Source: Paenibacillus pabuli
GTDB taxonomy: Bacteria; Bacillota; Bacilli; Paenibacillales; Paenibacillaceae
Assembly: GCF_023101145.1 (NCBI RefSeq)
Contig: NZ_CP073714.1
Location: 2,728,001 to 2,792,000 of the forward strand
DNA length: 64,000 nt
Direction of reading: 5' to 3'
Part shown: positions 55,210 through 64,000 of the stretch, in pieces
Position numbering within the stretch: position 1 is the stretch's first letter
How the letters are laid out: the number at the start of each line of letters is the position of its first letter
The notes under the pieces: model-generated
What the model saw: the letters and a program-made list of their open reading frames with translations, nothing else
Databases searched by the model: none
What the model was told of the DNA's origin: nothing
Position numbers and translations under genes: made by a program

Positions 55210-55436
55210 CACTCTACACCGTAATGCCACCTGAGCTGCTATGGTCAGGGATGTGGAATGAGGGAGAAGACACTCGGGAGATCAGGATGAACGGATTATT
55301 GATGCAGGTCAGACCTGTTAATGAGAATGAGGCCGTCATTGTACGTTTGCTTGAATGTCCCTTGGATGCATATCTGAATCCGGCCAACATGCCTGGATCG
55401 ATTGTTTCGCTTTCGGGTAACCCCGGACCAACATAA
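55206..55436 (+). CDS. ylzJ: YlzJ-like small protein
   Basis: The 76-residue protein resembles the YlzJ family, always found between tepA and spoIIIE in Bacilli. It contains the starting [15 protein letters not shown] pattern and a conserved [13 protein letters not shown] stretch. The ATG overlaps the tepA stop and follows GGAGGAGG, so it is translated with tepA. Function unknown. Confidence 0.87.
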   Translation: MTLYTVMPPELLWSGMWNEGEDTREIRMNGLLMQVRPVNENEAVIVRLLECPLDAYLNPANMPGSIVSLSGNPGPT

Positions 55437-55494
55437 CGCGACGAATTAAGACAAATTGGGCAGAAAAAGAACATATGTACGGATTATATTTGTA

Positions 55495-55503
55495 TGGTAT
55501 AAT
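55495..55503 (+). promoter_or_regulatory. Extended -10 promoter before spoIIIE
   Basis: TGG plus a perfect TATAAT (55498-55503) form an extended -10 element 24 bases before the TTG start. No good -35 is visible at 16-18 bases. The predicted leader is very short. Confidence 0.55.
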
Positions 55504-55526
55504 ATTCTTCTGGGGGTGACCTGATT

Positions 55527-58262
55527 TTGGCCAGAAGAAAAAAGAGGAAAAAAAAGGCCGCAGCTTTTAGCGGCGTTTTAAAATATGAAATTTACGGCAT
55601 TGTGCTTATTACCTTAGCCGTCATTGCTTTGTCAGGTGAAGCAACCGTAGGGCGCTCGCTTTCCAAGATGTTTGGTTTAATGCTTGGCAAGTTCTATTTT
55701 GCGATTCCGCTTATAGGAATTTATTATGGCTTAATGGTGATGATTCACCGAAAATGGCCAAGCGGTTGGACAACACGCAAGACAGGACTTGTATTGCTTG
55801 TGTTTGCCTTAACCCTGATGAGTACCGTCTCTGCCATGCACCAGAAGCTTATACCAGTTGGAGCCCTTGAGCCTGGTGCTGTACTTACGCAGATACATAA
55901 TGATATGCAAACCGAGCTACTCACGCCTGCCGCGCCGGGTGAACGGGATTCGATGCTCAATAAGGACATTAGCGGCGGTTATATTGGAGCAGCGCAGTTT
56001 GCCTTATTCTTGTGGTTGTTTGGCAGCTTGGGAGCACGATTGATTATGATCGTGATGTTTGTTATCAGCTTCATGCTGGTTACCAATCTTTCTTACGTTG
56101 ATCTGATTCGCATTTTCAGAACCAAGATATGGGATGCAGGAAGTGCTATGTACAAAAAGCTGGAGGCTAGACCGACAGCCCGGGCAGGCTCAACCTCTAC
56201 CGGCAAGAAAAGCCGGAATGTTCGCAAAGTGGTGCCTGTTCCAGTAGACGACGAGGAAGATGATGACGATGATCTGCAGGAGCAGCAACTGCCGAAACGA
56301 AAAGCACCGATATTTTTCCAACTCTTTGGAAAATGGGGTTCTGATCGGGAACGGACGAAGACTGAGCATGGATTGGACGAGGATGATTCTTTAGACACGG
56401 AACATGTCGTCTACCGAGCTGAACAGGAAACTCCAGCAGGTTCATGGCATGATGAGCCAATCATCGCATCTGATGTAATGGCTCCCGCTGCAGTTCCTGT
56501 ACAATCAAGACCTAATTCGGCTCCAATCATCCGTGACTTCTTTGAACATGTTCGATCCGAGGATACGAGTAAAGATGATGATCTGGATGATGCATATCCT
56601 TTCCCAGATGATCTAACGGATAATATGCAGGCAGATGAGCTTCCAATCAAGATTTCGGATGAACTTGTGGATAACATGGAGTGGCCCGGAGCTGCCGATG
56701 CTGGAATAGATGTGATGGATGCTGTTGAGGGTAGTTCGGATGTTGAATCTACGTTGAGCAACGGGGATCAACATTCGGGTGCTTTGGGTACAGAAGGGCA
56801 GGAAGCGCAGCCTGTTAAACCGCCTCCACCACCTCCGAAACCTTATAAACTCCCGTCGTTCAGACTTCTTTCCAAGCCGAACAATGGAGGCAAGGGTGGC
56901 GACCAGAAGGATTACATGCAGACTGCGCGCAAGCTGGAAGCGACGCTGGAAAGCTTCGGTGTTCGTGCCAAAGTACTTGAAGTAGTCAGAGGGCCTGCTG
57001 TTACACGATATGAGATTCAACCGGATATTGGTGTGAAGGTCAGCAGGATTGTGAGTCTGACAGACGATATTGCCTTAGCTCTGGCAGCAAAGGATATCCG
57101 GATGGAAGCACCAATTCCCGGCAAATCTGCCATCGGTATTGAGGTGCCTAATGGAGAGGTATCCGTAGTAACGATGCGGGAGGTCATGGAGACAGCTACC
57201 TTCCAGGAAGCCGAATCCAAAGTGACGATTGCATTTGGACGAGATATCTCTGGACAGACGATTATCGGTAATCTGGCTCGTATGCCCCATTTGCTGGTTG
57301 CTGGTGCGACGGGTTCAGGTAAATCCGTATGTATCAATGGTATTATTACCAGCATTCTGTATAAAGCGAAGCCGGATGAAGTGAAATTTCTGATGGTCGA
57401 TCCCAAAATGGTCGAGCTGAACGTATATAACGGTATTCCGCATCTGATGGCACCGGTCGTAACGGATCCTAAAAGAGCTTCGCTTGCTCTCAAAAAGATC
57501 GTTGTTGAGATGGAGAAGAGGTATGAGCTGTTCTCCAAATCGGGTACACGGAACGTTGAAGGCTACAACAATCTGATGAAGGACAATCCAGCGGCGATTT
57601 TGCCTTATATCGTCGTTATCGTGGACGAGCTGGCTGACCTCATGATGGTTGCCGCTGGTGACGTGGAAGACGCGATTGCACGATTGGCTCAGATGGCACG
57701 TGCAGCGGGCATCCACCTGATCATCGCCACTCAGCGCCCTTCTGTGGATGTTATTACGGGTGTAATCAAAGCCAACATCCCTTCCCGGATTGCCTTCGGT
57801 GTATCCTCTCAAGTGGATTCCCGAACTATTCTGGATATGGGGGGAGCCGAGAAGCTGTTGGGTCGGGGAGACATGCTGTTTATGCCTATGGGAGCTTCAA
57901 AGCCGGTTCGTGTACAAGGTGCCTTCATGAGTGATGAGGAAGTTGAAAATATCGTGAATTACGTACGTGGTCAGGGTGAAGCGCAGTATGACGACTCTCT
58001 TGTTCCTGAGGTGGATGATTCCGTTCAGGCAGCAGATGAAGTGCAGGATGAGTTATATGAACAGGCGGTGCAGATTATTTTGGAGGCGAAGCAGGCCTCG
58101 GTTTCTCTGCTGCAACGCCGAATGCGAGTTGGTTATACCCGCGCAGCTCGATTGATTGACTCCATGGAAGCCCGAGGCGTAATTGGTCCTTACGAGGGGA
58201 GCAAACCAAGGGAAGTATTGATTTCGCTGGAGCAGTATCAACAGAATAAAATAAGCTCGTAA
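55527..58262 (+). CDS. spoIIIE: DNA translocase SpoIIIE/FtsK
   Basis: SpoIIIE pumps the chromosome into the forespore and clears DNA from division septa. TTG at 55527 behind GGGGGTGA; 911 residues, longer than the ~790 of B. subtilis. Order: basic N-terminus, four membrane helices (about 20-190), a long acidic linker (about 235-430) with Pro-rich end, the alpha/beta motor with Walker A GATGSGKS (593-600) and Walker [12 protein letters not shown], and the C-terminal gamma winged helix (about 845-905) that reads KOPS/SRS. The linker accounts for the extra length. Confidence 0.96.
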   Translation: MARRKKRKKKAAAFSGVLKYEIYGIVLITLAVIALSGEATVGRSLSKMFGLMLGKFYFAIPLIGIYYGLMVMIHRKWPSGWTTRKTGLVLLVFALTLMSTVSAMHQKLIPVGALEPGAVLTQIHNDMQTELLTPAAPGERDSMLNKDISGGYIGAAQFALFLWLFGSLGARLIMIVMFVISFMLVTNLSYVDLIRIFRTKIWDAGSAMYKKLEARPTARAGSTSTGKKSRNVRKVVPVPVDDEEDDDDDLQEQQLPKRKAPIFFQLFGKWGSDRERTKTEHGLDEDDSLDTEHVVYRAEQETPAGSWHDEPIIASDVMAPAAVPVQSRPNSAPIIRDFFEHVRSEDTSKDDDLDDAYPFPDDLTDNMQADELPIKISDELVDNMEWPGAADAGIDVMDAVEGSSDVESTLSNGDQHSGALGTEGQEAQPVKPPPPPPKPYKLPSFRLLSKPNNGGKGGDQKDYMQTARKLEATLESFGVRAKVLEVVRGPAVTRYEIQPDIGVKVSRIVSLTDDIALALAAKDIRMEAPIPGKSAIGIEVPNGEVSVVTMREVMETATFQEAESKVTIAFGRDISGQTIIGNLARMPHLLVAGATGSGKSVCINGIITSILYKAKPDEVKFLMVDPKMVELNVYNGIPHLMAPVVTDPKRASLALKKIVVEMEKRYELFSKSGTRNVEGYNNLMKDNPAAILPYIVVIVDELADLMMVAAGDVEDAIARLAQMARAAGIHLIIATQRPSVDVITGVIKANIPSRIAFGVSSQVDSRTILDMGGAEKLLGRGDMLFMPMGASKPVRVQGAFMSDEEVENIVNYVRGQGEAQYDDSLVPEVDDSVQAADEVQDELYEQAVQIILEAKQASVSLLQRRMRVGYTRAARLIDSMEARGVIGPYEGSKPREVLISLEQYQQNKISS

Positions 58263-58289
58263 TACGCAATATGCAAACGATATAAATCA

Positions 58290-58320
58290 AGTCCTTAACC
58301 TTAATGGTTGAGGGCTTTTT
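58290..58320 (+). terminator. Terminator after spoIIIE
   Basis: AGTCCTTAACC (58290-58300) pairs with GGTTGAGGGCT (58306-58316) over 11 bp with two G-U pairs, loop TTAAT, then TTTT. Confidence 0.85.
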
Positions 58321-58373
58321 GCATGCCATTGGACTGAAGATCTGCCATGATGCCCAATGATCGGAGGATTTGG

Positions 58374-58404
58374 TGCATAGGAACGAAGTATGCTTGTCAT
58401 AATA
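58374..58404 (+). promoter_or_regulatory. Sigma-G-like promoter upstream of the sleB-type gene
   Basis: TGCATA (58374-58379), 18 bases, CATAATA (58398-58404): both boxes match the forespore sigma-G/sigma-F consensus (TGMATR, CATAMTA). Transcription would start near 58411, which rules out the ATG at 58390 as start codon and supports the ATG at 58453. SleB-type lytic enzymes are sigma-G-dependent in B. subtilis. Confidence 0.7.
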
Positions 58405-58452
58405 ACCTTAGCGATTCTGTTAATCCCACAAGAGAAAGGTAGAGCACAGTCG

Positions 58453-59283
58453 ATGCGAAAAATGAACATATGGCTTTTCACTGCTATTTTGCTGATATCC
58501 GCATTGGGAATTCGATATTTACTTCCTGGGAATACAGCAAGCGAAAGTCCAAACCAGAGCAACCCGCAGGTTGAAGAGAAGTCCTTACCCACCTTTAGCA
58601 CCAATGCTGTGAAATACGGAAGTTATGGTCAGGATGTATACGAGCTTCAAGGCCGGCTGAAGTATTTGGGATTTTACAATGGTAAAATTGACAGTAATTT
58701 TGGCAGCACCACATTGAAATCGGTAAAATGGTTTCAGTCGGAATTCGGTATGAAGGTAGATGGCGTGGTTGGGGCCAAAACCAAGCTGAAACTTTACAAT
58801 GCTTCAAAACAATGGTCACCAACAGAAACACCGATGCACAAGGATCAAAATTCAGGTAATAGTGGCAACAATAACAATGCTGCGGATAAAGAGCAGGACA
58901 ATATGGGGTCTGCCAATTCCATGGGGTTGTCGGAGAACGAAATCAAAATTATGGCTAACGCCGTATATGGTGAATCTCGCGGAGAGCCGTTTGAAGGTCA
59001 AGTGGCCGTAGCGGCGGTTATCCTAAATCGTGTTAAATCACCTAGTTTTCCGAATACACCGTCAGGTGTAATTTTCCAGCCGGGTGCATTTACAGCCGTT
59101 GCGGATGGCCAGATTTATTTGGAACCGAATGCACAAGCTAAAAAAGCAGTTGAACAGGCGATAAATGGTTGGGACCCATCCGGTGGATGCCTCTATTATT
59201 TTAATCCGAAGACAGCAACATCCAAATGGATCTGGACACGTCCTCAGGTAAAAACAATCGGGCAGCATATATTCTGTATGTGA
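58453..59283 (+). CDS. sleB: SleB/CwlJ-type spore cortex-lytic enzyme
   Basis: The enzyme hydrolyses spore cortex peptidoglycan during germination. Start ATG 58453 is chosen because the longer frame from 58390 begins inside the sigma-G promoter. The 276-residue protein has an N-terminal signal/anchor helix (about 5-22), a peptidoglycan-binding domain (about 45-110, DVYELQGRLKYLGFY, GVVGAKTKLKLY), an Asn-rich linker, and a hydrolase domain (about 160-276) with YGESRGEP holding the catalytic Glu. SleB versus other hydrolase_2 members cannot be settled by eye. Confidence 0.88.
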   Translation: MRKMNIWLFTAILLISALGIRYLLPGNTASESPNQSNPQVEEKSLPTFSTNAVKYGSYGQDVYELQGRLKYLGFYNGKIDSNFGSTTLKSVKWFQSEFGMKVDGVVGAKTKLKLYNASKQWSPTETPMHKDQNSGNSGNNNNAADKEQDNMGSANSMGLSENEIKIMANAVYGESRGEPFEGQVAVAAVILNRVKSPSFPNTPSGVIFQPGAFTAVADGQIYLEPNAQAKKAVEQAINGWDPSGGCLYYFNPKTATSKWIWTRPQVKTIGQHIFCM

Positions 59284-59291
59284 TGATCTTG

Positions 59292-59334
59292 GAAGCAACC
59301 AGAAGGCGTGACTTCGGTTGCTTCTTGCCTTTTG
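59292..59334 (+). terminator. Terminator after sleB
   Basis: GAAGCAACC (59292-59300), a bulged A and GAAG pair with CTTC and GGTTGCTTC (59312-59324) over 13 bp, followed by TTGCCTTTT. Confidence 0.85.
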
Positions 59335-59409
59335 AATGGGTTAAAATGGTTGTTACGTTTAAGCTTCACATATTGCATGACAAATGACGCCGTAAAGGGG
59401 TTTTGACAT

Positions 59410-60690
59410 TTGAATACATCAGGATTTGAACGAGGAAACCGGAAAGAATTCCGCATACATGTTCTTCCTACGAAACGTTTTAAGACATTTGCGATCTCAC
59501 TTTACGCAGGGGTTCCCCTGCAGGAAAATACGGTAACCAAAGTAGCACTAACACCTTTCGTACTCCGGCGCGGAACTGAATCGTATCCGGAAACAACGCA
59601 ATTTCGTGAACAGTTGGAACATTTGTATGGAGCGGGTTTTGGCTTTGATGTCTATAAACGTGGAGATTACCAGATCGTTCAGTTCCGTATGGATACCATT
59701 AACGATTCCTTTGTTGGCGGGGACGAGCAGTTGTTGGATCGTTCTTTTGCTTTTCTGGGAGAGGTGCTCACACGCCCCGCACAGGAGGATGGACATTTCC
59801 GAACCTCTTATGTTCAAGCTGAGCGGGAGACTGTTCGCAAAATGCTGGAATCCATCGTCAATGACAAAATGCGCTATGCTGCAGAACGCAGTATTGAGGA
59901 GATGTGTAAAAACGAACCTTACCGCTTGCACCCGCTTGGTGAGCGTAAGGATTTGTCGAGCATTGATCCAGATACTTTGACGGCTTCGTATCAGGAATGG
60001 TTGCAGCAGGCAAGTATGGACTTGTATGTGGTGGGCGATACAACGCTGGAAGAGGTAGAGAACCTGGTGCAGCGTTATTTCAATGTTGACCGTGTGACCT
60101 CTTCCGACTATCACACACAGGAAGCTATTCGTGGTGATAAAGAAGTTCAAACCGTTGTAGAACGGCTTAATGTTAATCAGGGTAAGCTCAACATGGGGCT
60201 TCGCACTTCGATTACTTATGGTGACCCTCATTATGCAGCAGCTTTGATGTATAACGGTATTCTCGGAGGATATCCTCATTCCAAGCTGTTTGTTAATGTT
60301 CGTGAAAAAGAAAGTCTGGCGTATTATGCCTCCTCTCGTTATGACGGACATAAGGGTATCGCAACGATTCAATCAGGGATTGAGATTCCCAATTACGAAA
60401 AAGCCGTCAAGATTATCATGCAGCAGCTGGATGAAATGAAGAATGGAAATATCACTGACCTGGAGATGTCTCAGACCAAGGCGATGATTCGTAATCTGCT
60501 CAAAGAAATGCAGGATTCAGCATTTGAGCTGATTGCTTATGATTTTAATCGACAGTTGTCTGGGAAAGAGCGCACAGCCGAGGAACTGCTGGCCCAGGTA
60601 GAACAGATCAGCAAAGAAAATGTCCGTGAGGCGGCAGAGAAATTCCGTCTGGATACGATTTATTTCTTGCGTGATGAGAAGGGGGAATAG
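59410..60690 (+). CDS. ymfF: M16-family protein YmfF, lacking the zinc motif
   Basis: The protein (426 residues, TTG start after AAAGGGG) has the two-lobed M16 fold pattern, e.g. the C-terminal GGYPHSKLFVNVREKESLAYYASSRYDGHKG. The inverted zinc motif HxxEH expected near residue 50-60 is absent; the region reads LTPFVLRRGTES. It is therefore probably the non-catalytic partner of ymfH, which starts 4 bases later and has an intact motif, as in two-subunit M16 proteases. Substrate unknown. Confidence 0.9.
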   Translation: MNTSGFERGNRKEFRIHVLPTKRFKTFAISLYAGVPLQENTVTKVALTPFVLRRGTESYPETTQFREQLEHLYGAGFGFDVYKRGDYQIVQFRMDTINDSFVGGDEQLLDRSFAFLGEVLTRPAQEDGHFRTSYVQAERETVRKMLESIVNDKMRYAAERSIEEMCKNEPYRLHPLGERKDLSSIDPDTLTASYQEWLQQASMDLYVVGDTTLEEVENLVQRYFNVDRVTSSDYHTQEAIRGDKEVQTVVERLNVNQGKLNMGLRTSITYGDPHYAAALMYNGILGGYPHSKLFVNVREKESLAYYASSRYDGHKGIATIQSGIEIPNYEKAVKIIMQQLDEMKNGNITDLEMSQTKAMIRNLLKEMQDSAFELIAYDFNRQLSGKERTAEELLAQVEQISKENVREAAEKFRLDTIYFLRDEKGE

Positions 60691-60693
60691 TCG

Positions 60694-61974
60694 GTGGAGA
60701 GCATAACATACGATCGTTTGCAGGAAACGCTGTATTACGAAGTGATGGATAACGGGCTGCAGGTCTACATTTTGCCTAAACCGGGATTCCAGAAAACATA
60801 TGCGACGTTTGCAACCAAATATGGTTCGGTCGACAATCATTTTCGGGTTGAAGGACAAGAGGAAGTGAAAGTTCCCGACGGAATTGCGCATTTTCTAGAA
60901 CACAAAATGTTTGAAGAACCTACAGGCGATATTTTTGCCACATTTGCTTCTCATGGAGCTTCAGCCAATGCTTTCACCAGTTTTGACCAGACGGTTTATC
61001 TGTTTTCAGCGACTGAATACGTTAATGAAAATATACAAACATTAGTTGATTTTGTGCAAAATCCTTACTTCACTGATCAGAATGTGGAGAAGGAAAAAGG
61101 GATCATTGCTCAGGAAATTAACATGTATGCGGATAATCCGGATTGGCGCGTTTATTTTGGCTTGATCGAGGCAATGTATCAGAAGCATCCCGTGCATATT
61201 GATATTGCCGGAACTGTTGAATCCATAGGTACGATAACGAAAGAAACGTTGTACACATGCTACAATTCTTTTTATCATCCAAGCAACATGCTTCTATTTG
61301 TCGTGGGAGGAGTGGACCCACAGGAAGTGATCGATATGGTACGTTCGAACCAGGCGAAGAAAGATTACAAGTCTCAAGGACAAATCGAACGAATATTTGA
61401 ACCGGAACCTAAGCAAGTGGGTGAAGCCAGACGTGAATCCAAACTGGCCGTATCCTTGCCCAAATGTTTGTTTGGTTTTAAGGAGACGGATGTGGGACTT
61501 ACTGGAGAAGACCTGTTGCGCCGGGATATGACAACCAAACTAATGATGGATCTGTTATTTGGCTCCAGTACTCCGCTATTTCAAAAATTGTATGATGAAG
61601 ACCTGATTTCAGACAGCTTTGGACATGAATATAACAGTTCGCCGCAATATGCTTTTTCTGCTATTGGCGGGGACACCAAAGACCCAGATCTACTGCTTGC
61701 CCGTATCCGTGAAGAAGTTGATGCTATTGTGGAAAAAGGATTTGATGCAACCGACTTTGAGCGCGCACGCAAGAAAAAAATAGGGGGGTATTTGCGCATG
61801 CTCAATTCACCTGAAAATATTGCAAATGAATTCACGCGACAGCAATTCCGTGGTGGTGATTTTTTCAACATGCTCCCGTTGTATGAATCGCTTACCTTGG
61901 AAGAAGTAAATCGCAGATTGAAAGAGCATATTCGTTGGGATCAACTGGCGATATCACTTGTTGTGAGTCCTTAA
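60694..61974 (+). CDS. ymfH: M16-family zinc protease YmfH
   Basis: This is the catalytic M16 partner: H66-F-L-E69-H70 plus the distal Glu in EKGIIAQEINMYADNP. The length (426 residues) equals that of YmfF, suggesting a matched heterodimer. GTG start at 60694 behind AAGGGGGA. The C-terminal lobe contains GSSTPLFQKLYDEDLIS. The reductase ymfI follows. Confidence 0.92.
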   Translation: MESITYDRLQETLYYEVMDNGLQVYILPKPGFQKTYATFATKYGSVDNHFRVEGQEEVKVPDGIAHFLEHKMFEEPTGDIFATFASHGASANAFTSFDQTVYLFSATEYVNENIQTLVDFVQNPYFTDQNVEKEKGIIAQEINMYADNPDWRVYFGLIEAMYQKHPVHIDIAGTVESIGTITKETLYTCYNSFYHPSNMLLFVVGGVDPQEVIDMVRSNQAKKDYKSQGQIERIFEPEPKQVGEARRESKLAVSLPKCLFGFKETDVGLTGEDLLRRDMTTKLMMDLLFGSSTPLFQKLYDEDLISDSFGHEYNSSPQYAFSAIGGDTKDPDLLLARIREEVDAIVEKGFDATDFERARKKKIGGYLRMLNSPENIANEFTRQQFRGGDFFNMLPLYESLTLEEVNRRLKEHIRWDQLAISLVVSP

Positions 61975-61996
61975 TATGGAGAGGGGAACAGGACAA

Positions 61997-62746
61997 TTGA
62001 AGCCGATTGGAGAAATGACGGTACTTGTAACGGGCGCAAGCGGAGGCATTGGAGCGGCCATCGCAGAGCGTTTTGCCAAGGTTGGCATGAATGTAGTCAT
62101 TCACTACATGAAATCGCATGAAGCAGCTAATGAAGCGGCGAGAAGATGCATGGATCAAGGCAGTGGTAGAGTCATGACGGTGTCTGCTGACCTTCGCAGT
62201 CGGGAGCAAATTGCTCGTATGCGTGAGAAGCTGGAATTACATGGGCTGATGCCGGACATTCTGGTAAATAATGCAGGGATATCACATTACGGAATGTTAT
62301 CCGATGTAACGGAAGAAATCTGGGATGAAGTGATGGCGATCAACCTGAAAGGCACGTTCTTGTGTACGCAGGAATTGATGCCTCACATGATCTCACAAAG
62401 ATATGGCCGAATCATTAACGTGTCATCGATCTGGGGATTATCGGGTGCCTCTTGTGAAGTGTTGTATTCTACAACCAAAGGTGGTGTAAATGCATTCACC
62501 AAAGCTCTCGCCAAAGAGCTGGCTCCATCTGGCGTAACAGTGAATGCTGTAGCTCCGGGTGCAGTTCAGACATCCATGCTGAACCATCTGGATCAGGATG
62601 AACTCAAAATGCTGGAAGAGGAAATTCCGGCAGGCAGACTTGCACAGCCAGATGAAATCTCATCATTGGTTTACTTCCTGGCACTTCCCGAATCTGGCTA
62701 CATTAACGGGCAGATCATAAGTCCAAATGGTGGCTGGCTCACCTAA
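61997..62746 (+). CDS. ymfI: Short-chain dehydrogenase/reductase YmfI
   Basis: This is an NAD(P)-dependent oxidoreductase of the FabG-like SDR family. I chose TTG 61997, preceded by GAGAGGGGAA; the ATG at 61976 has no ribosome binding site. The 249-residue protein has TGASGGIG (cofactor), NNAG, the catalytic Ser in INVSSIWG and YSTTK (Tyr-Lys). Its constant association with ymfF/ymfH in Bacilli is known, but the substrate is not. Confidence 0.92.
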   Translation: MKPIGEMTVLVTGASGGIGAAIAERFAKVGMNVVIHYMKSHEAANEAARRCMDQGSGRVMTVSADLRSREQIARMREKLELHGLMPDILVNNAGISHYGMLSDVTEEIWDEVMAINLKGTFLCTQELMPHMISQRYGRIINVSSIWGLSGASCEVLYSTTKGGVNAFTKALAKELAPSGVTVNAVAPGAVQTSMLNHLDQDELKMLEEEIPAGRLAQPDEISSLVYFLALPESGYINGQIISPNGGWLT

Positions 62747-62920
62747 CGTATTGGGGTGCGGATTCAAATTTGAATTAACTTCGTGTAGCGTCTTGATGGA
62801 AATTAATGATTCGAAGATGATTTTCGATTAATTCAAAATGCTTGTATATAAAATGCCTGGGAAGCACATATTACAACTGTTGATTTTAAATCTCATGCGT
62901 CAAGCAAAGGAGGATTTATC

Positions 62921-63184
62921 ATGTCAACAGAAAAAACGGTGCTCACGAGTTTCGACACTTGGAAGAAGTTTTTGGGTGACCGCGTACAGCAAGCAGAGAA
63001 GATGGGAATGAACGAAGAAACCATCAACAAACTTGCGTATGAAATCGGTGACTTCCTGGAAGAGAAAGTAGATCCGGCTAACCCTTCCAACCGGGCATTG
63101 AAAGAACTATGGGAAGTCGGCGACGAGAATGAACGTCGCACGATTGCGTGCCTGATGGTCAAATTGGCCAAACAAAACGCATAA
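62921..63184 (+). CDS. ymfJ: DUF3243 protein YmfJ
   Basis: The small acidic helical protein (87 residues) belongs to the DUF3243 family, e.g. DTWKKFLGDRVQQAEKMGM and IGDFLEEKVDPANP. AAAGGAGGA before the ATG. Function unknown. It is bounded by a terminator. The 174 bases upstream hold a perfect 14-bp palindrome (62762-62775) and an imperfect inverted repeat (62801-62833). Confidence 0.92.
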   Translation: MSTEKTVLTSFDTWKKFLGDRVQQAEKMGMNEETINKLAYEIGDFLEEKVDPANPSNRALKELWEVGDENERRTIACLMVKLAKQNA

Positions 63185-63196
63185 GATTACAGATGG

Positions 63197-63222
63197 AAAG
63201 CTCCCGCAAGGGGGCTTTTCTC
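63197..63222 (+). terminator. Terminator after ymfJ
   Basis: AAAGCTCCC (63197-63205) pairs with GGGGGCTTT (63210-63218) with one G-U pair and a GCAA loop, then TCTCT. Confidence 0.8.
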
Positions 63223-63253
63223 TAATGATTACACATTGATTACAGACCTGTTC

Positions 63254-63282
63254 TTGTAATTCATTTTCATTTTATATATCAT
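63254..63282 (+). promoter_or_regulatory. Possible promoter for ymfK
   Basis: TTGTAA (63254-63259), 17 bases and TATCAT (63277-63282) lie about 100 bases before the ymfK start. The -35 matches at 4 of 6 and the -10 at 5 of 6 positions; the surrounding AT-rich sequence makes chance likely. Confidence 0.35.
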
Positions 63283-63381
63283 TAACGTGACCCATTTTTA
63301 GAAGATATCTCAGATTGCTGTCCAATGGACACGTTCTGTTACTGTCGAATAATGTGGAATAATGCTTTACGGGGTGTTTAA

Positions 63382-64000
63382 ATGGAATCTAAACAATGGT
63401 ACATGGAGTATAAAATACATAAGAACAGACCTGGTCTATTAGGCGATATTGCCTCTATGCTGGGGATGCTTGAAGTGAATATATTGACCATTAACGGTGT
63501 TGAAGGCAAAACCAGGGGCATGCTGCTGGAGTCGGACGATGACGAGAAGATTCGTCTGCTGGGTGAAATGCTGGGCAAAGTCAACAGCATAACTGTGTCT
63601 GCGTTACGTCAACCGAAACTGGTAGACATTCTGGCTGTGCGTCATGGTCGGTATATTGATCGTGATTCGGATGATCGCAAGACATTTCGTTTTACAAGAG
63701 ATGAACTTGGGTTACTTGTGGACTTTTTGGGTGAAGTATTTAAGAGGGAAGGCAATCAGGTTATCGGATTGCGGGGAATGCCGCGTGTAGGCAAAACGGA
63801 GTCGATTATTGCGGGCAGCGTATGTGCGATGAAACGCTGGACGTTTGTTTCCTCCACACTTCTTCGTCAGACCATCCGGAGCCAAATGTCCGAGGACGAA
63901 TTGAATCCAAACAATGTGTTTATCATTGACGGCATTGTCAGCACCATCCGTTCAAGTGAACGGCACTATAATCTGTTGCAGGATATTATGACGATGCCCA
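63382..64000 (+). CDS. ymfK: YmfK / DUF3388 protein: ACT-like domain plus P-loop (3' end outside window)
   Basis: The first 206 residues are visible and the frame is still open at the window edge. The N-terminus (about 5-75) looks like an ACT-type ligand-binding domain (HKNRPGLLGDIASMLGMLEVNI). It is followed by a P-loop ATPase region with Walker A G132-MPRVGKT-139 and a Walker-B-like VFIIDG near residue 180. This matches the DUF3388/YmfK family found after ymfJ in Bacilli. GGGGTG precedes the ATG with about 9 bases spacing. Function unknown. Confidence 0.88.
   Translation, partial: MESKQWYMEYKIHKNRPGLLGDIASMLGMLEVNILTINGVEGKTRGMLLESDDDEKIRLLGEMLGKVNSITVSALRQPKLVDILAVRHGRYIDRDSDDRKTFRFTRDELGLLVDFLGEVFKREGNQVIGLRGMPRVGKTESIIAGSVCAMKRWTFVSSTLLRQTIRSQMSEDELNPNNVFIIDGIVSTIRSSERHYNLLQDIMTMP

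Noticed and set aside
58390..58452. Longer N-terminus of the sleB-type protein
   Set aside because: The ATG at 58390 lies between the -35 and -10 of the sigma-G-like promoter, so it cannot be on that transcript.
59548..60372. 274-codon open frame on the - strand
   Set aside because: Antisense to ymfF, no family features, no promoter or start site; a shadow frame.

Overview
The window is one continuous, gene-dense stretch of a spore-forming, flagellated, low-to-mid GC Firmicute. It is most likely Paenibacillus or a close relative. This is an inference from gene order, protein sequences resembling Bacillus subtilis but clearly divergent, strong AGGAGG-type ribosome binding sites, many TTG starts, and sporulation genes. 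Every supported gene reads on the + strand. I see no tRNA, rRNA, CRISPR array, insertion sequence, phage gene or other sign of recent transfer. The order follows the B. subtilis fla/che to ymf region, with local gains and losses.

Layout. (1) 1-20004: distal half of the flagellar/chemotaxis operon: switch (fliM, fliY), cheY, export gate (fliO, fliP, fliQ, fliR, flhB, flhA), flagellar placement (flhF, flhG), chemotaxis (cheB, cheA, cheW, cheC, cheD) and sigD. Lineage-specific genes are inserted around sigD: a two-helix membrane protein, a FapA/DUF342 protein, an unknown polar protein, a SwrB-like protein and an MltG-like anchor without catalytic domain. A strong terminator ends the block. (2) 20124-33504: rpsB, tsf, pyrH, frr, then membrane and isoprenoid genes (uppS, cdsA, dxr), rseP, proS (archaeal/eukaryotic-type) and polC. 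(3) 33595-44836: translation and RNA operon rimP-nusA-rnpM-ylxQ-infB-rbfA-nrnA-truB-ribF, then rpsO and pnp. (4) 44987-52154: ylxY-like deacetylase, mlpA, dut, dipicolinate synthase dpaAB behind a sigma-K-like promoter, an unexplained 423-nt spacer where asd lies in B. subtilis, then dapG and dapA. (5) 52220-64000: RNase J, tepA, ylzJ, spoIIIE/ftsK, a sleB-type spore lytic enzyme behind a sigma-G-like promoter, the M16 peptidase pair ymfF/ymfH, ymfI, ymfJ and the start of ymfK.

How the parts work together. Block 1 builds and steers the flagellum and makes the sigma factor for late flagellar genes. Blocks 2-3 are growth-linked genes for translation, RNA turnover, lipid precursors and replication. 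Blocks 4-5 link diaminopimelate and dipicolinate supply (dapG, dapA, dpaAB) to spore formation, chromosome translocation and germination. The least explained parts are noncoding: a tsf-pyrH spacer with a pseudoknot-like arrangement of complementary segments followed by a terminator; the hairpin-rich dpaB-dapG spacer; and two hairpins around rimP that could control the nusA operon. These structures were found by eye. No folding program or database search was run.
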